Counted from the stretch's first letter, positions 54,501-62,928 are shown. The stretch: DNA of 64,000 nucleotides from Pedobacter psychrodurus (GCF_004331735.1 NZ_SJSO01000021.1:1-64000), one strand, 5' to 3'. The notes: a model not told the origin generated them from the letters alone. Numbers and translations are program-made.

Positions 54501-54975
54501 TGCCGGCATGTATGACTTTCAAAGCTGCAGTATCAGCCTTATCTACAATAGAATCGCCATTTAAAAAGAACGACTCTGTAGCCACCATATCCAGATGGCT
54601 GATGTTGCGTTTTAAATCTGATATTGATGATTCTTTACTTGCTGCCCAACTTACGTAAAAAGCCATGTTGATGCGTTTGTTGTTACCTCGATGGGTTAAA
54701 ATGCGGTGTTCACGGTCTTTTTTGATCTTTTGCAGCTTAGATTTTTCGATCGTGAAATCTTTATACTGTTGCGATTTTTTTAACCTCTCTAACTGTTTTT
54801 GGGTTAAGGGTGTATTGGTATCGATAAAAGGCAAATTTGGCTCCTGCACCGATGATAGGGTATACACTACGCAGATAATTGCGACTATGAAAACTAAAAA
54901 AAATGTGCGGCTTACCCAGGTAAATGTATGCCAGCGTCTTTTAGTCTCAGTTTGAAATATTTGTTTTCCGGACAT
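51571..54975 (-). CDS. GH18 / polysaccharide deacetylase / GT2 fusion protein
   Basis: 1134 residues. An N-terminal membrane segment (about 20-40) is followed by a GH18-like domain with GYSGINIDFEEL near residue 207 (the glutamate of DxE is kept, the usual YDG is YSG). A NodB deacetylase domain has TFDDGPDP at about 485, NHTFFHPDM and FRAPFN at about 577. A membrane segment at about 705-730 leads to a GT2 domain with SIIIPAYNEE at about 758, DDGSKD, DADTQ, EDCDLTM and QRFRW at about 972 (processive type), then C-terminal membrane segments. It should make and process a beta-linked polysaccharide across the inner membrane. The product is unknown. Confidence 0.9.
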   Translation of the reverse strand: MSGKQIFQTETKRRWHTFTWVSRTFFLVFIVAIICVVYTLSSVQEPNLPFIDTNTPLTQKQLERLKKSQQYKDFTIEKSKLQKIKKDREHRILTHRGNNKRINMAFYVSWAASKESSISDLKRNISHLDMVATESFFLNGDSIVDKADTAALKVIHAGKKSAIAVVSNYNKDHWDGAAVRRLLNDLPAQQKLIYDLIAITKKYGYSGINIDFEELNLENSDSFNAFMKNLYSQFHAKKLIVSQDISPENDDYKAEILQKYNDYIILMAYDQHTEQSNAGDISHQEWVEEKLDDICNKVDASKVILALACYGYDWPKNSIGQPVTYEQAMTMAVNYKSKINYNPASANLNYTYNDGSGIKHEVYFTDAATYFNLIRKADDWDIAGVALWRLGSEDKRLWSFISNDLSLDTLKKKPFDLRKIASLNMGGISYLGDGEILDLISTPTPGSVKFTLNKDNFSIADQKYTRLPEQYVIKRFGEADKKIALTFDDGPDPVYTPQVLNILKQEKVPGCFFVVGIMAEQNMELLRQEYNDGYEIGNHTFFHPDMSAIGPRRVKFELNATRRLIEAVTGHSTILFRAPFNADAEPQNISEILPVAQSRKENYINIGEYIDPEDWEPGKTADQIFNEVVKQQDNGNILLLHDAGGNREATVAALPRIIKFFKAKGYTFTTVGDLMGKKRSELMPAVKSTANSGFSGSGDYFFINFFYYGNMTLNIIFSVAIVLAILRTIFIAYLAIRQRKRAKQNTSKLIANPSEKVSIIIPAYNEEVTAVQTINSLLKTTYPDFELIFVDDGSKDKTFEIINEHFGNHPQVKVFRKANGGKASALNYGISKATSEFVVCIDADTQLKDNAVTELMRYFYSDQIAAVAGTVKVGNANNIITKWQSIEYITAQNMDRRAFDLLNTITVVPGAIGAFRKNVILEIGGFTIDTLAEDCDLTMRILKAGYRVKNCDTAIAYTEAPETVSMLLKQRFRWSFGVMQSFWKNRRTLLNKKYGYFGMVGMPNILIYQIILPLFSPLADLFMFISLISGLFSLSAINNLTLTGFSGILSLHNGFGQVLFYYIIFIVVDMIFAAIAFRMEKEKYTNLLYIFPQRFFWRQLMYVVLFRSFRKAIKGELETWGTMKRTGNVKEQVA

Positions 54976-55194
54976 TTTTCTTTTCTGATTTATTAATCAA
55001 ATGTCAATAACGAATATGAAGATTGTATGAATGCTTAATTGGAATGGTAAGATAATTGATCGTTTATCCCGTGTTAAGATGCTGATTTTATCTGTCTATT
55101 TACCAGGTGAATAGGTGGTCTTTCCGGATCTTTGCATAACTAAGTAGTTAAGGTTTTCTTGCGTAAATTAAAATGCAATAAGAGGAAACGAAAA

Positions 55195-55565
55195 AGCATT
55201 GTCATCCTGAGAGGTCAGTTTTAGAAAAACAAGGGAGTTGGGATGACTGGTTTTTCGTAAAATCGCCACTGGTAATCTTAAAGTGCTTGCTATAAGTTTG
55301 CCCTCTGCTCAGTCTTGCCTCGGTTAGCCACCGAATGGCTCTTACTTTTTCCTTGATGAAAAAGTAACAAAAAATCAAGGCTTGCATCGTTTCTTGTAAA
55401 AACCTACGAAAATCTTTATTGCGGCAGTCTTTAGGCTCTGGCCTCACTCATCCCACAGCACCCGCTTGATTCTGCCTTGGGCTGTGAGGGTATGAAAGTG
55501 GAAGCAAAGATTTCCGTGCTTTTTCCTGCGAAAATCTGCTATGCCGGATAGCAGCGTGCAGAGGA
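55195..55565. repeat. dispersed non-coding element, copy B
   Basis: Colinear with 1012-1470 and starting with TGTCATCCTGAGAGGTCAG. It contains the 34-base identity (55337-55370) and a terminal hairpin AGATTT (55508-55513) with AAATCT (55532-55537). In copy A the third pair of that stem is C-G; here it is A-T. The flanking 54976-55194 shows no gene or recognisable repeat. Confidence 0.7.
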
Positions 55566-55569
55566 TCTT

Positions 55570-55675
55570 TCATTGAGCCAGTCGATGGATAAATGTTTTT
55601 TTGATTTCGATTATTAAAGGTCTTCGACAGGCTCAGACTGACAATACTTATGCTTACTTAATGACATTGGGTTGC
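55570..55675. repeat. REP-like hairpin, related to 20323-20436
   Basis: ATTGAGCCAGTCGATGG is answered by TCTTCGACAGGCTCAGACTG; the T-rich loop and the downstream ACTTAATGACATT match 20345-20436. It directly abuts copy B of the dispersed element. Confidence 0.6.
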
Positions 55676-55798
55676 GTCTGTAATATGCAGTTACAAAAAA
55701 GCCAGCAAACTTCACAGAAATGCTGGCTAATTAATCTATTCAGTATAATGGATGCTGAGATAAATCCGATAACTATCGGATCAGCACGATTTTTTCAT

Positions 55799-56668
55799 TT
55801 ACTCTTCTAAATAACCAAATCTTCCTTGGTTATAATCTTCAATGGCCTGATGGATTTCGGCCTCCGTATTCATTAAAAATGGTCCGTATTGAACAATTGG
55901 CTCATCTATAGGTTCGCCACTTAAAACCAAAATCACACTGTTTTCTAAAGCTTCGATCTTAATCTGTTCTCCTTTATTTTTGAAGTGAACAAAATTATCG
56001 GCTACCGCGGCTTCGGCCCCATTTATTTTAATCGAACCTTCAATCACCATAAATCCGGTGTTAAAATTCTCAGGGAAGTTAAAAGTAGCTTCACTACCTT
56101 TATTTAACCTGGCATTATAGAGTTCTATAGGCGTGAAAGTATTTGCATTGCCTTTTATGCCCTGATAATTGCCTGCTATAATTTCAATTTTTCCTCCATT
56201 TTCAGGAAGATCAAAATGAGTCATATCAGCCTGTTTAATAGCCTGATAGCCTGGTTTTCCCATTTTTTCCTTAGCAGGAAGGTTAACCCAAAGCTGAACC
56301 ATTTGAAATGGACCACCAGCTAAACTGTATTGCGCTTCGTGATGTTCTTTATGTAATACACCACTTGCAGCAGTCATCCATTGTACATCACCCGGGTAAA
56401 TCACTCCGCTGTTTCCAGAACTGTCATGATGCGCAACCGCACCATGATAAGCTATAGTTACCGTTTCGAAGCCCCGATGTGGATGTACGCCAACGCCCCT
56501 TGGTTCTTTCCTGGCAGAAAATTCGATCTTTGAGCCATAATCCATTAAGAAAAAAGGACTCATATTGATTTTATATCCACTTGGGAAAAAATTGTGTACC
56601 CTAAAGCCATCGCCAACCATGTGTGGCGCTGGAGCTTTTAGTACTTTTTCTATTTGTTTTGTTTCCAT
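55799..56668 (-). CDS. Pirin family protein
   Basis: 289 residues, two cupin halves. The N-terminal cupin has VGVHPHRGFETVTIAYHG, whose histidines and glutamate bind the metal, and HDSSGNSGVIYPGDVQWMTAASGVLH. The C-terminal pirin domain follows (about 175-280). Bacterial pirins have quercetin dioxygenase or regulatory roles; the substrate is unclear. It is followed on the same strand by a YceI gene upstream, and both may respond to oxidative stress. Confidence 0.9.
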   Translation of the reverse strand: METKQIEKVLKAPAPHMVGDGFRVHNFFPSGYKINMSPFFLMDYGSKIEFSARKEPRGVGVHPHRGFETVTIAYHGAVAHHDSSGNSGVIYPGDVQWMTAASGVLHKEHHEAQYSLAGGPFQMVQLWVNLPAKEKMGKPGYQAIKQADMTHFDLPENGGKIEIIAGNYQGIKGNANTFTPIELYNARLNKGSEATFNFPENFNTGFMVIEGSIKINGAEAAVADNFVHFKNKGEQIKIEALENSVILVLSGEPIDEPIVQYGPFLMNTEAEIHQAIEDYNQGRFGYLEE

Positions 56669-56688
56669 TACCTTTTATAATTAGATAA

Positions 56689-56742
56689 GGCATGGGGCTA
56701 AGCGCATAGTGCCGCCATACGCTTAGCTCTACGCGCTATGCT
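56689..56742. repeat. word palindrome between pirin and YceI genes
   Basis: GCATGGGGCTAAGCGCATAG is answered by GCTTAGCTCTACGCGCTATG. It overlaps the last two codons and stop of the YceI gene. Confidence 0.55.
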
Positions 56743-57266
56743 TGTTTCACAAACTGTAATTCACCTAAAAGGCGAACTTCTTCACTTACCATTACGCCGC
56801 CAGTTTCTAGCGCAGCATTCCAGGTTAAGCCGAATTCTGAACGATTAATTTTTCCGCTTAAAGTAAAACCAGCTTTGGTGTTTCCCCATGGATCGGTAGC
56901 AATACCACCAAATTCTGCAGTTAATTTTACTGGTTTAGTTTCGCCTTTAATGGTTAAATCGCCTTTAACAATATAATCGCCGCCATCTTTTTCTACTGAA
57001 TTGGATTTAAATTCGATGTGCGCAAATTTTTCAGCGTCGAAAAAATCTCCACTTTTCAAATGGTTATCGCGGTCAGTATTTCCGGTATCGATTGAATCGA
57101 TGTCGCCTTTGAAAGAAATTTCTGCATTTTCAAATTCATCACCCTCAGATGATAATTCTGCTGAGAAAGATTTTAAACTACCGGTTACAGTAGTAATCAT
57201 TAAGTGTTTTACTTTAAATTGTAATTCGCTGTGGGTTGGATCTAATGTCCATTTTGTAGTTGCCAT
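56736..57266 (-). CDS. YceI family protein
   Basis: 176 residues, no signal peptide. WTLDPTHSELQFKVKHLMITTVTG is the opening of the lipocalin-like YceI barrel, and NRSEFGLTW is the closing motif. The family binds isoprenoid-type lipids. The absence of a signal peptide suggests a cytosolic version, unlike E. coli YceI. Its stop lies in the palindrome. Confidence 0.9.
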   Translation of the reverse strand: MATTKWTLDPTHSELQFKVKHLMITTVTGSLKSFSAELSSEGDEFENAEISFKGDIDSIDTGNTDRDNHLKSGDFFDAEKFAHIEFKSNSVEKDGGDYIVKGDLTIKGETKPVKLTAEFGGIATDPWGNTKAGFTLSGKINRSEFGLTWNAALETGGVMVSEEVRLLGELQFVKQA

Positions 57267-57360
57267 ATCTTTTGTTTTTTGAGATGTTTAATATTTACAA
57301 CACAAAAGTACAGCGCAGGTTTTTACTACAGATTGATGTATGGTAAGTAATAAGAAATGA

Positions 57361-57508
57361 TTGAATGAGAGAAGGATTGAATTATTGAATGACAGATTGA
57401 GAGAAGGATGTGAGATTGATTGAATTAGTGAATGATTGAGTGTTGAAAAGTTGGAATGTTAAGATTACAATGCCATTCACTCATTCAAAATTCATTCATT
57501 CAATTATT
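57361..57508. repeat. word palindrome upstream of YceI and after crp-like gene
   Basis: GAATGAGAGAAGGATTGAA and GATTGAATTAGTGAATGATTG words are answered by CATTCACTCATTCAAAATTC and ATTCATTCAATTATT. Related to 6891-6976. The gap 57267-57509 holds nothing else. Confidence 0.6.
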
Positions 57509-57509
57509 G

Positions 57510-58097
57510 CTAAGGTCTGAAATGTTTATTAGCCAGTTCCTTTCTTACACGGCTTAGCGATTCGGGGGTAATGCCCAGATAAGATGCGATCATCCATTGG
57601 GGCACACGGAGCGTAAGATTAGGGTAGAGTTTAATAAAATCGAGGTATCTTTCTTCGGCCGTTGCACTTAATAGCATGTTAATTCTTTTTTGCATAAAGC
57701 GGATCGAATTGTTGAGCAGTTTGATTTGCATGGGCTGTAAGCATGGTACTTGCCTGGCCGCTTCTTCCATGAAATTGTTGGGCATTAACACAGCTTCGGT
57801 TGATTCGATGGCATCGATAAAAAATATTGATGGCTCATTGTTCATGTTGTTACGGTCGGAAACTAACCAATTTTCGGGGGCGAACTGGAGGATGTGTTCT
57901 TTGCCTTTCGCATCAATCGAATAGGCACGCAACAAACCTTTGCCTACAAAATATCCGTGTTTAAAATTATCTCCGGTATATTGAAGTATTTCGTTTTTCT
58001 CGAATTTTTTAACCTTTAAAACAGATGATATGCTTTCGAACTGCTCATCAGTTATCTCTATTTTTTCCTGTAAGTATTTTTGGAACTGATGAATCAT
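57510..58097 (-). CDS. Crp/Fnr family transcriptional regulator
   Basis: 195 residues. An N-terminal cyclic-nucleotide-type beta-roll (about 15-120, with FEKNEILQYTGDNFKHGYFVGKG) and a C-terminal winged helix (VPQWMIASYLGITPESLSRVRKEL). No Fnr cysteines are seen, and the cAMP arginine-serine loop is not obvious, so the ligand is unknown. Probable target candidates are the neighbouring pirin and YceI genes; this is inference. Confidence 0.87.
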   Translation of the reverse strand: MIHQFQKYLQEKIEITDEQFESISSVLKVKKFEKNEILQYTGDNFKHGYFVGKGLLRAYSIDAKGKEHILQFAPENWLVSDRNNMNNEPSIFFIDAIESTEAVLMPNNFMEEAARQVPCLQPMQIKLLNNSIRFMQKRINMLLSATAEERYLDFIKLYPNLTLRVPQWMIASYLGITPESLSRVRKELANKHFRP

Positions 58098-58109
58098 AAA
58101 GGTGGAATA

Positions 58110-58268
58110 TTATTTTTTTACGGGCTTAATATCGGAAAAATCTACACCACATTTGCAATTGCCACCACATCCATCTTTTTTTACCTGTAAAGATTTAAAA
58201 ACCAAACGGCCAACATATACCAATGCTACCGCAAAAAGTAAAAAGACTAAAATCGTTTGAATATCCAT
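58110..58268 (-). CDS. FeoB-associated-type Cys-rich membrane protein
   Basis: 52 residues from ATG 58268 (MDIQTILVFLLFAVALVYVG); a longer reading adds a non-conserved 24-residue stretch. One membrane segment is followed by KKDGCGGNCKCGVDFSDIK, a compact cysteine cluster. Small proteins of this kind accompany FeoB iron transporters, but no feo gene is near, so the role is uncertain. It precedes the crp-like gene by 12 bases. Confidence 0.7.
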   Translation of the reverse strand: MDIQTILVFLLFAVALVYVGRLVFKSLQVKKDGCGGNCKCGVDFSDIKPVKK

Positions 58269-58335
58269 AATACAAATATAAGTGCTTTTAAGGGGATGGT
58301 GTTCAGGGAAGTGTAAATTATTAATGTGCATTTTT

Positions 58336-58485
58336 ACCACAGAGGAAACCGAGTTTTACACAGAGGACATAGAGCCACTTATCGACTGGGTTCGTGTCTA
58401 CGCGAACCCTTAGTTTTGCTAAGAAACTCAGAAGGATTGTATCTCTTTGGTCCTCTGTGTCTTATCCTTAGTGATCTCTGTGGTT
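58336..58485. repeat. word palindrome with ACAGAGG words
   Basis: ACCACAGAGGAAAC and ACACAGAGGACATAG are answered by GGTCCTCTGTGTC and GATCTCTGTGGTT. An inner pair GGGTTCGTG/CGCGAACCC (about 58389-58410) recalls the nuoF-nuoG element. Confidence 0.6.
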
Positions 58486-58499
58486 AAGGAAAACATAGT

Positions 58500-59687
58500 T
58501 TATTCTTCCATAAAACCTACCGTACCGCCAACCCAATCGAAATCGGCGTTATAGCGTACGCCAATCATTTTGCCTTTGCTTAATCTGGCCAGATTAATGC
58601 AAAGCTGAGGCTCGCCACCATCAGGCCATAAGTACATCATTCTTACTTCTGCTTTTACACCACCATCAGGTGCCTGTACGGCTGGCTCGTAATTTACTTT
58701 TCGTTGTAAAATCCAATTTTCGGGATCTTTTATATTGGTAATGTCTGTTTCGCTTACATCGATAATCACGCCCATTCCAGCGAATGAGAATAATGGCTTA
58801 AGTACGTAGTTTTCTAAATCAGTCGGGATTGTATTTAACTCATTTAAAAAAACTGTTTGGGGTACAAATTCGCTTTTCAAGAAAGGCATGGTGTATTTGC
58901 TGATGCGGTAAAACCAGTTTGGATGTGTTACCCATTCCACATCGAGTTCTTCACGCGGATCGAAACTGTTTTTGAAAATTTCGGTGTTATTGGCAACTTC
59001 ATCAAAAATAAGGCGGTTGTAAATTCTTTTTAACTGGATCTTTTTGCCATCTTCTTCGTAAAAGAGTTGTTTATCAACTTTTTTGATGTCTTCCAGGGCC
59101 AAAATCTTAATGCCGAGCATATTTCGGGTAACTAAAAAATCAATAGCCGTTTTTTGGTTAAGTGCATCTACATCCATTAAGGCCACTTCTTCTGGTCGAT
59201 GTTTGCCGATAATAACTTCTTTAAGCAGTTTGATGTACTTTTCTTCGGTAAATCCGTTTAATAAATAATTTGCCGAATGGTCTATTTCGAAACTGTTTTG
59301 AAAGGTTTTTGCCAGATGATGCTGAAAGCCATATAAAGAAGGGAAACCTTGCATTTCGATTAACATAGGAACAAGTTCTCCTGCTTCATTTTTACAGATG
59401 CCGAAATCGAAAGTTAAAAAGTGAGGCTGTTCATTTTCATTAGGCACGTTCCAGTCTGTTGGGATTGCCTTTTGGGTAAGTGCTTTAAAATTAGGTTGTT
59501 TAATCAGGTTTATAATCTCTTCTCCAGCTGCAATTAATTTTTCTTTCAGTGCTTTCGGAATAAATACCGGCGTTTCTGCAACCCTGAAAGGAATTGGAGG
59601 GTAGCCACTTTGCAGTTTAGCGATGAAGTTTTGGTACTTCTCATCAGTAAATTGTTGGTTGTATTTTTGGCGTTGAGCAGGTATCAT
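58500..59687 (-). CDS. ATP-grasp-like ligase (unknown substrate)
   Basis: 395 residues from ATG 59687 (MIPAQRQKYNQQFTDEKYQ). The longer reading from 59786 adds 33 residues that come from a REP-like repeat. Visible features are PHFLTFDFGICKNEAGELVPMLIEMQGFPSLYGFQ, a long middle region with ALMDVDALNQKTAIDF, and a nucleotide-binding type block ENYVLKPLFSFAGMGVIIDV followed by WILQRKVNYEPAV and EVRMMYLWPDGG. This matches the ATP-grasp pattern (lysine, then glycine-rich loop, then acidic metal ligands). It is the last gene of the operon. The substrate is unknown. Confidence 0.7.
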   Translation of the reverse strand: MIPAQRQKYNQQFTDEKYQNFIAKLQSGYPPIPFRVAETPVFIPKALKEKLIAAGEEIINLIKQPNFKALTQKAIPTDWNVPNENEQPHFLTFDFGICKNEAGELVPMLIEMQGFPSLYGFQHHLAKTFQNSFEIDHSANYLLNGFTEEKYIKLLKEVIIGKHRPEEVALMDVDALNQKTAIDFLVTRNMLGIKILALEDIKKVDKQLFYEEDGKKIQLKRIYNRLIFDEVANNTEIFKNSFDPREELDVEWVTHPNWFYRISKYTMPFLKSEFVPQTVFLNELNTIPTDLENYVLKPLFSFAGMGVIIDVSETDITNIKDPENWILQRKVNYEPAVQAPDGGVKAEVRMMYLWPDGGEPQLCINLARLSKGKMIGVRYNADFDWVGGTVGFMEE

Positions 59688-59719
59688 AGGTTTATGTGTT
59701 TGATTTCTGTTGCCCAAAC

Positions 59720-59802
59720 CGTCATTTCGACTGAAGCATCGCGAAATGGAGAAATCTTTTTGGTTAATCGTAAAAGATTTCTCCACTACGGTCGAAATGA
59801 CG
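59720..59802. repeat. REP-like hairpin in the ligase operon
   Basis: CGTCATTTCGAC (from 59720) and GTCGAAATGACG (to 59802) are exact complements, with a second pair GAGAAATCTTTT and AAAAGATTTCTC inside. It lies between the amidotransferase gene and the last ATP-grasp gene and creates the false N-terminus of the latter. Confidence 0.75.
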
Positions 59803-59829
59803 ATTTAACGTAATAATGACCTCTTATTT

Positions 59830-60657
59830 TTATACTTCCTGCAAATCCCCAATGGCTTTTTGTAAGAAATTAGGTAAAATAACACTTTGCGTAAGCACAA
59901 TCCTTGCCGGATCATCTAAACTGTTTAACATATCCAGGTATTTTTGTTCTCCGTGCATATCAACAATTGCTTTTTTCTTTTCTTCCTGAAGCAAATACAT
60001 TTTCATGCCTACCGGATCAGCTTCTGGATGGAACTGTGTACCAATGATTTCATTTGAAAAGCGGATCGACATCATGCAGCGTTCTAAATCGACATGTTTA
60101 CGTTCTTTTTCGATGGCCAATAATTTAGCGCCTTTTTTCTCAAAAGCAGCAAAATCTGGCTCGATCACTTGCCAATCTCTACTGTCGACCGAAAAGAAAG
60201 GGTTGGTGATGCCATTAAAAATTTCGTCTTTTTCTCCATCTTCCGTTAAAGTAATCGGGAAAATACCAAAAGCATTCGACCGTCTTTCGGTTACGTTGCC
60301 CAATTCATATTTTCTACAAGCCAATTGGAAGGAGTGACAGATTAAAAAAGCATACTTTTTTCTATCGTCGTTTTTATGGTTAAAAGCTTCTATCTGATCT
60401 AAGAGATTAAAAAAATCATTTTCCCATGATTCGCCCTTACTTTCAATCGGACTACCCGGGCCACCACTAGAAATATAAGCATCATATCCGATGCCCGGTA
60501 CTTCTCCTTTTTGCCTTAAATCAAATATATCAAAGGTTAAATCGATATTGTTTTCGTTTTTAAAACGGGATAAAATTTCCTGAATTCCCCGCATACCCTG
60601 ATTAGGTGCACCGTTATTCATGTCAATAACGGCCACCTTTAAGCTACTTTTATCCAT
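59830..60657 (-). CDS. class I glutamine amidotransferase-like protein
   Basis: 275 residues. The nucleophile lies in FLICHSFQLA (Cys107) and the remaining triad in GTQFHPEADP (His210 and Glu212). GGPGSP near residue 65 is the oxyanion region. The fold resembles GMP synthase-type GATase1 domains. In an operon of ligases it may supply ammonia from glutamine or hydrolyse gamma-glutamyl intermediates. It begins seven bases after the COG2170 gene. Confidence 0.85.
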   Translation of the reverse strand: MDKSSLKVAVIDMNNGAPNQGMRGIQEILSRFKNENNIDLTFDIFDLRQKGEVPGIGYDAYISSGGPGSPIESKGESWENDFFNLLDQIEAFNHKNDDRKKYAFLICHSFQLACRKYELGNVTERRSNAFGIFPITLTEDGEKDEIFNGITNPFFSVDSRDWQVIEPDFAAFEKKGAKLLAIEKERKHVDLERCMMSIRFSNEIIGTQFHPEADPVGMKMYLLQEEKKKAIVDMHGEQKYLDMLNSLDDPARIVLTQSVILPNFLQKAIGDLQEV

Positions 60658-60664
60658 TATAAAA

Positions 60665-61765
60665 TTACTTTGCGCCTATAAGTGTTTGAGTAGTAATATA
60701 ATCTACCACCGCCTCAAAGTTACCAGTTTGTTGGTAAACTGCCAACTGCCGGTCTGCGCCTGTGCCATGTTCAAGAATTTTATGCACGTAATTAATATCA
60801 TCACGGCAGCCTAAATCATCCACAACATCATCCACAAAATCCAATAATTCTAAAATAAGGTTGCGGCAATTTACTTCCATTTCTTTTCCAAAATCGATTA
60901 GATTCCCATCAATGCCGTAACGTGCAGCCCGCCATTTATTCTCGTTAATTAACGCTCTCGAATAACTGATAAATTCCATGTTCTGCAAACGCAGTTTGTA
61001 CAGTTTGGCACATAAAGCCTGAAATAATGCTGTAAAAGCCATGGTTTCATCAATCAGCATCGGACAGTCGCAAATGCGGAACTCAACCGTGTCGAAAAAT
61101 GGATGTACACGGATATCCCACCAAATCTTTTTTGCATTATCCATGCAATTGGTTTTGATGAGCAATTTTACATAGTTGTCGTAATCCTCAATGCTATTAA
61201 AAATATCTGGAATACCGGTGCGGGGAAATTTGTCGAAAATTTTAGTTCTGAAAGATTTGTAACCTGTATTTCGCGATTCCCAAAAAGGAGAATTGGTTGA
61301 TAAAGCGAAAACGTGCGGTAAAAAATACCTCACTTGATTGGCGATGTGTATAGCCAGTTCGCGAGATTGGAAACCTACGTGCACATGCAGTCCAAAAATG
61401 AGGTTAGAACGTGCAGCTTCCTGCAGTTCGTTCACAATCTCATTATAGCGGGGATGTTCAGTAATTAACTGTTTTTCCCAGTGCGAAAAAGGGTGAGTAC
61501 CAGCAGCCCCAATCCTTAAGCCTTGCTCACCGGCGAGTTGCGATACGGTATAACGTAACTGAGAAATCTCTTTACGTGCTTCGGTGGTAGTTTTACAAAT
61601 GCCAGTTCCAACTTCTACCACAGCCTGGTGCATTTCTGCCTTAACCTGATCTTTGTGAATCTTTTGTGCGGCCTCTACAATTTTTTGGTCGTGAGAAGTA
61701 AGCTCTCTGGTAACGGGATCAATTACCATGTATTCTTCTTCTATGCCCAGCGTAAACTCGTTCAT
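60665..61765 (-). CDS. YbdK/COG2170 carboxylate-amine ligase (GCS2 family)
   Basis: 366 residues. GIEEEYMVID (start), MHQAVVEVGTGICKT, FGLHVHVGF and NENKWRAARYG are the signatures of the glutamate-cysteine ligase-like GCS2/YbdK branch. E. coli YbdK has weak gamma-glutamylcysteine synthetase activity; the natural product of the Bacteroidota branch is not known to me. It uses ATP to form an amide with a carboxylate such as glutamate. Central gene of the operon. Confidence 0.9.
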   Translation of the reverse strand: MNEFTLGIEEEYMVIDPVTRELTSHDQKIVEAAQKIHKDQVKAEMHQAVVEVGTGICKTTTEARKEISQLRYTVSQLAGEQGLRIGAAGTHPFSHWEKQLITEHPRYNEIVNELQEAARSNLIFGLHVHVGFQSRELAIHIANQVRYFLPHVFALSTNSPFWESRNTGYKSFRTKIFDKFPRTGIPDIFNSIEDYDNYVKLLIKTNCMDNAKKIWWDIRVHPFFDTVEFRICDCPMLIDETMAFTALFQALCAKLYKLRLQNMEFISYSRALINENKWRAARYGIDGNLIDFGKEMEVNCRNLILELLDFVDDVVDDLGCRDDINYVHKILEHGTGADRQLAVYQQTGNFEAVVDYITTQTLIGAK

Positions 61766-61794
61766 CCTAATGTTGATTAAAAATTAAATCCCAA

Positions 61795-62850
61795 TTATTT
61801 TTTTGCTGCAGCTTTTTTAGGTTTTGCAGGTGTTTTTTCTGCTGTGACAACTTTCTTCGGTGCAGCTGTTTTTGCGGTTTTTGGTGCGGCCTTAGCAATT
61901 AGGGGTTTACCACCAACCGACGATTTAATGTATTCGCCCCAGGTTAAATTATCTTGTCCGTCTTTTTGTGCTTTAGCCCTTTCTATGGCATAATTTGCAG
62001 TGGTTTCTACTACCCAGTCGAAATTTTCCTGACCAACACTTTTAATATCGGCATCAGGGGCAGGGTTACAGAAATCGATCGCAATAGGTATTCCATCACG
62101 CACGGCAAACTCTACCGTATTGAAATCGTATCCTAAATATTTGCACAGTCTTAGGGTGTATTCTTCTACTGTTTTAAGCAATTTCGGATCTGGCGATTTA
62201 CCTTCAGTTGCATAACGCAGGTGATGAGGGTTCCGTGGATCGTACTGCATAATACGAACGTATTTGCCGCCAATGCAATAACACCTAAAATATTCTTCAA
62301 AAATGATTTCTTCCTGCAAAAGCATCACCAATTGTTGTGTGCCGCTATGTTTATCAAAAAAATCTTCTTTATCATGAAGTTTATAAACATCTCTCCAGCC
62401 ACCACCATCGTAAGGTTTCATATAGGCCGGAAAACCTGTGTATTCGAAAATGGCATCCCAATCTAAGGGCATGGTTAGGTTAGAAAAAGATTCTCCAGTG
62501 GTTCCTGTTGGATGCTCTCTTGAGGGGATTAAAGCTGTTTTGGGTACCGGTACGCCAATTTGTTCGGCAAGTGCATTATTAAAAAACTTCTCGTCGGCAC
62601 TCCACCAAAATGGGTTGTTGATTACAGCGGTTCCAGTAATTGCAGCATTTTTTAACGATGCACGATAGAATGGCACATCTTGCGAAATGCGGTCGATAAT
62701 TACCGAATAACCTAATGGCACATTCTGAAATATTTTGTCGATTTGAACAGCTTCGGCAGTGATGCCTTTTTCTGCTTTTTGATTGATTCTTTCGATTACG
62801 GCTTCAGGAAAAGAGCGTTCCTGTCCAAATAAAATCCCTATTTTTTTCAT
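61795..62850 (-). CDS. RimK-like ATP-grasp ligase with basic tail
   Basis: 351 residues from ATG 62850 (MKKIGILFGQERSFPEAVIERI); an earlier start adds 13 residues. The ATP-grasp core has GFPAYMKPYDGGGWRDVYKL (lysine and glycine-rich loop), IFEEYFRCYCIGG (hinge glutamates) and GIPIAIDFCNPAPDADI (metal-binding acid and asparagine). The last roughly 40 residues are a Lys/Ala/Pro tail like histone H1 or Alba tails (KTAKTAAPKKVVTAEKTPAK). Such a tail is not usual for this family and could bind nucleic acid or a polyanion. Second gene of the operon. Confidence 0.85.
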   Translation of the reverse strand: MKKIGILFGQERSFPEAVIERINQKAEKGITAEAVQIDKIFQNVPLGYSVIIDRISQDVPFYRASLKNAAITGTAVINNPFWWSADEKFFNNALAEQIGVPVPKTALIPSREHPTGTTGESFSNLTMPLDWDAIFEYTGFPAYMKPYDGGGWRDVYKLHDKEDFFDKHSGTQQLVMLLQEEIIFEEYFRCYCIGGKYVRIMQYDPRNPHHLRYATEGKSPDPKLLKTVEEYTLRLCKYLGYDFNTVEFAVRDGIPIAIDFCNPAPDADIKSVGQENFDWVVETTANYAIERAKAQKDGQDNLTWGEYIKSSVGGKPLIAKAAPKTAKTAAPKKVVTAEKTPAKPKKAAAKK

Positions 62851-62884
62851 TGTTTTAAATTTGTCTTTCAATGGTGATGAAGCG

Positions 62885-62923
62885 ATCATGAGCAGCGTTG
62901 CTGGTTATACTTTTGCTCATGAT
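62885..62923. repeat. inverted repeat upstream of the RimK-like gene
   Basis: ATCATGAGCA (62885-62894) and TGCTCATGAT (62914-62923) form a 10-bp perfect stem with a 19-base loop, in the leader of the ligase gene. Confidence 0.55.
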
Positions 62924-62928
62924 GGTTT

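Noticed and set aside
55202..55447. 81-residue minus-strand ORF in copy B of the dispersed element
   Set aside because: The matching frame is not open in copy A, so it is not a shared protein.
59688..59786. 33-residue N-terminal extension of the last ATP-grasp gene
   Set aside because: Encoded by a REP-like hairpin; the ATG at 59687 fits better.
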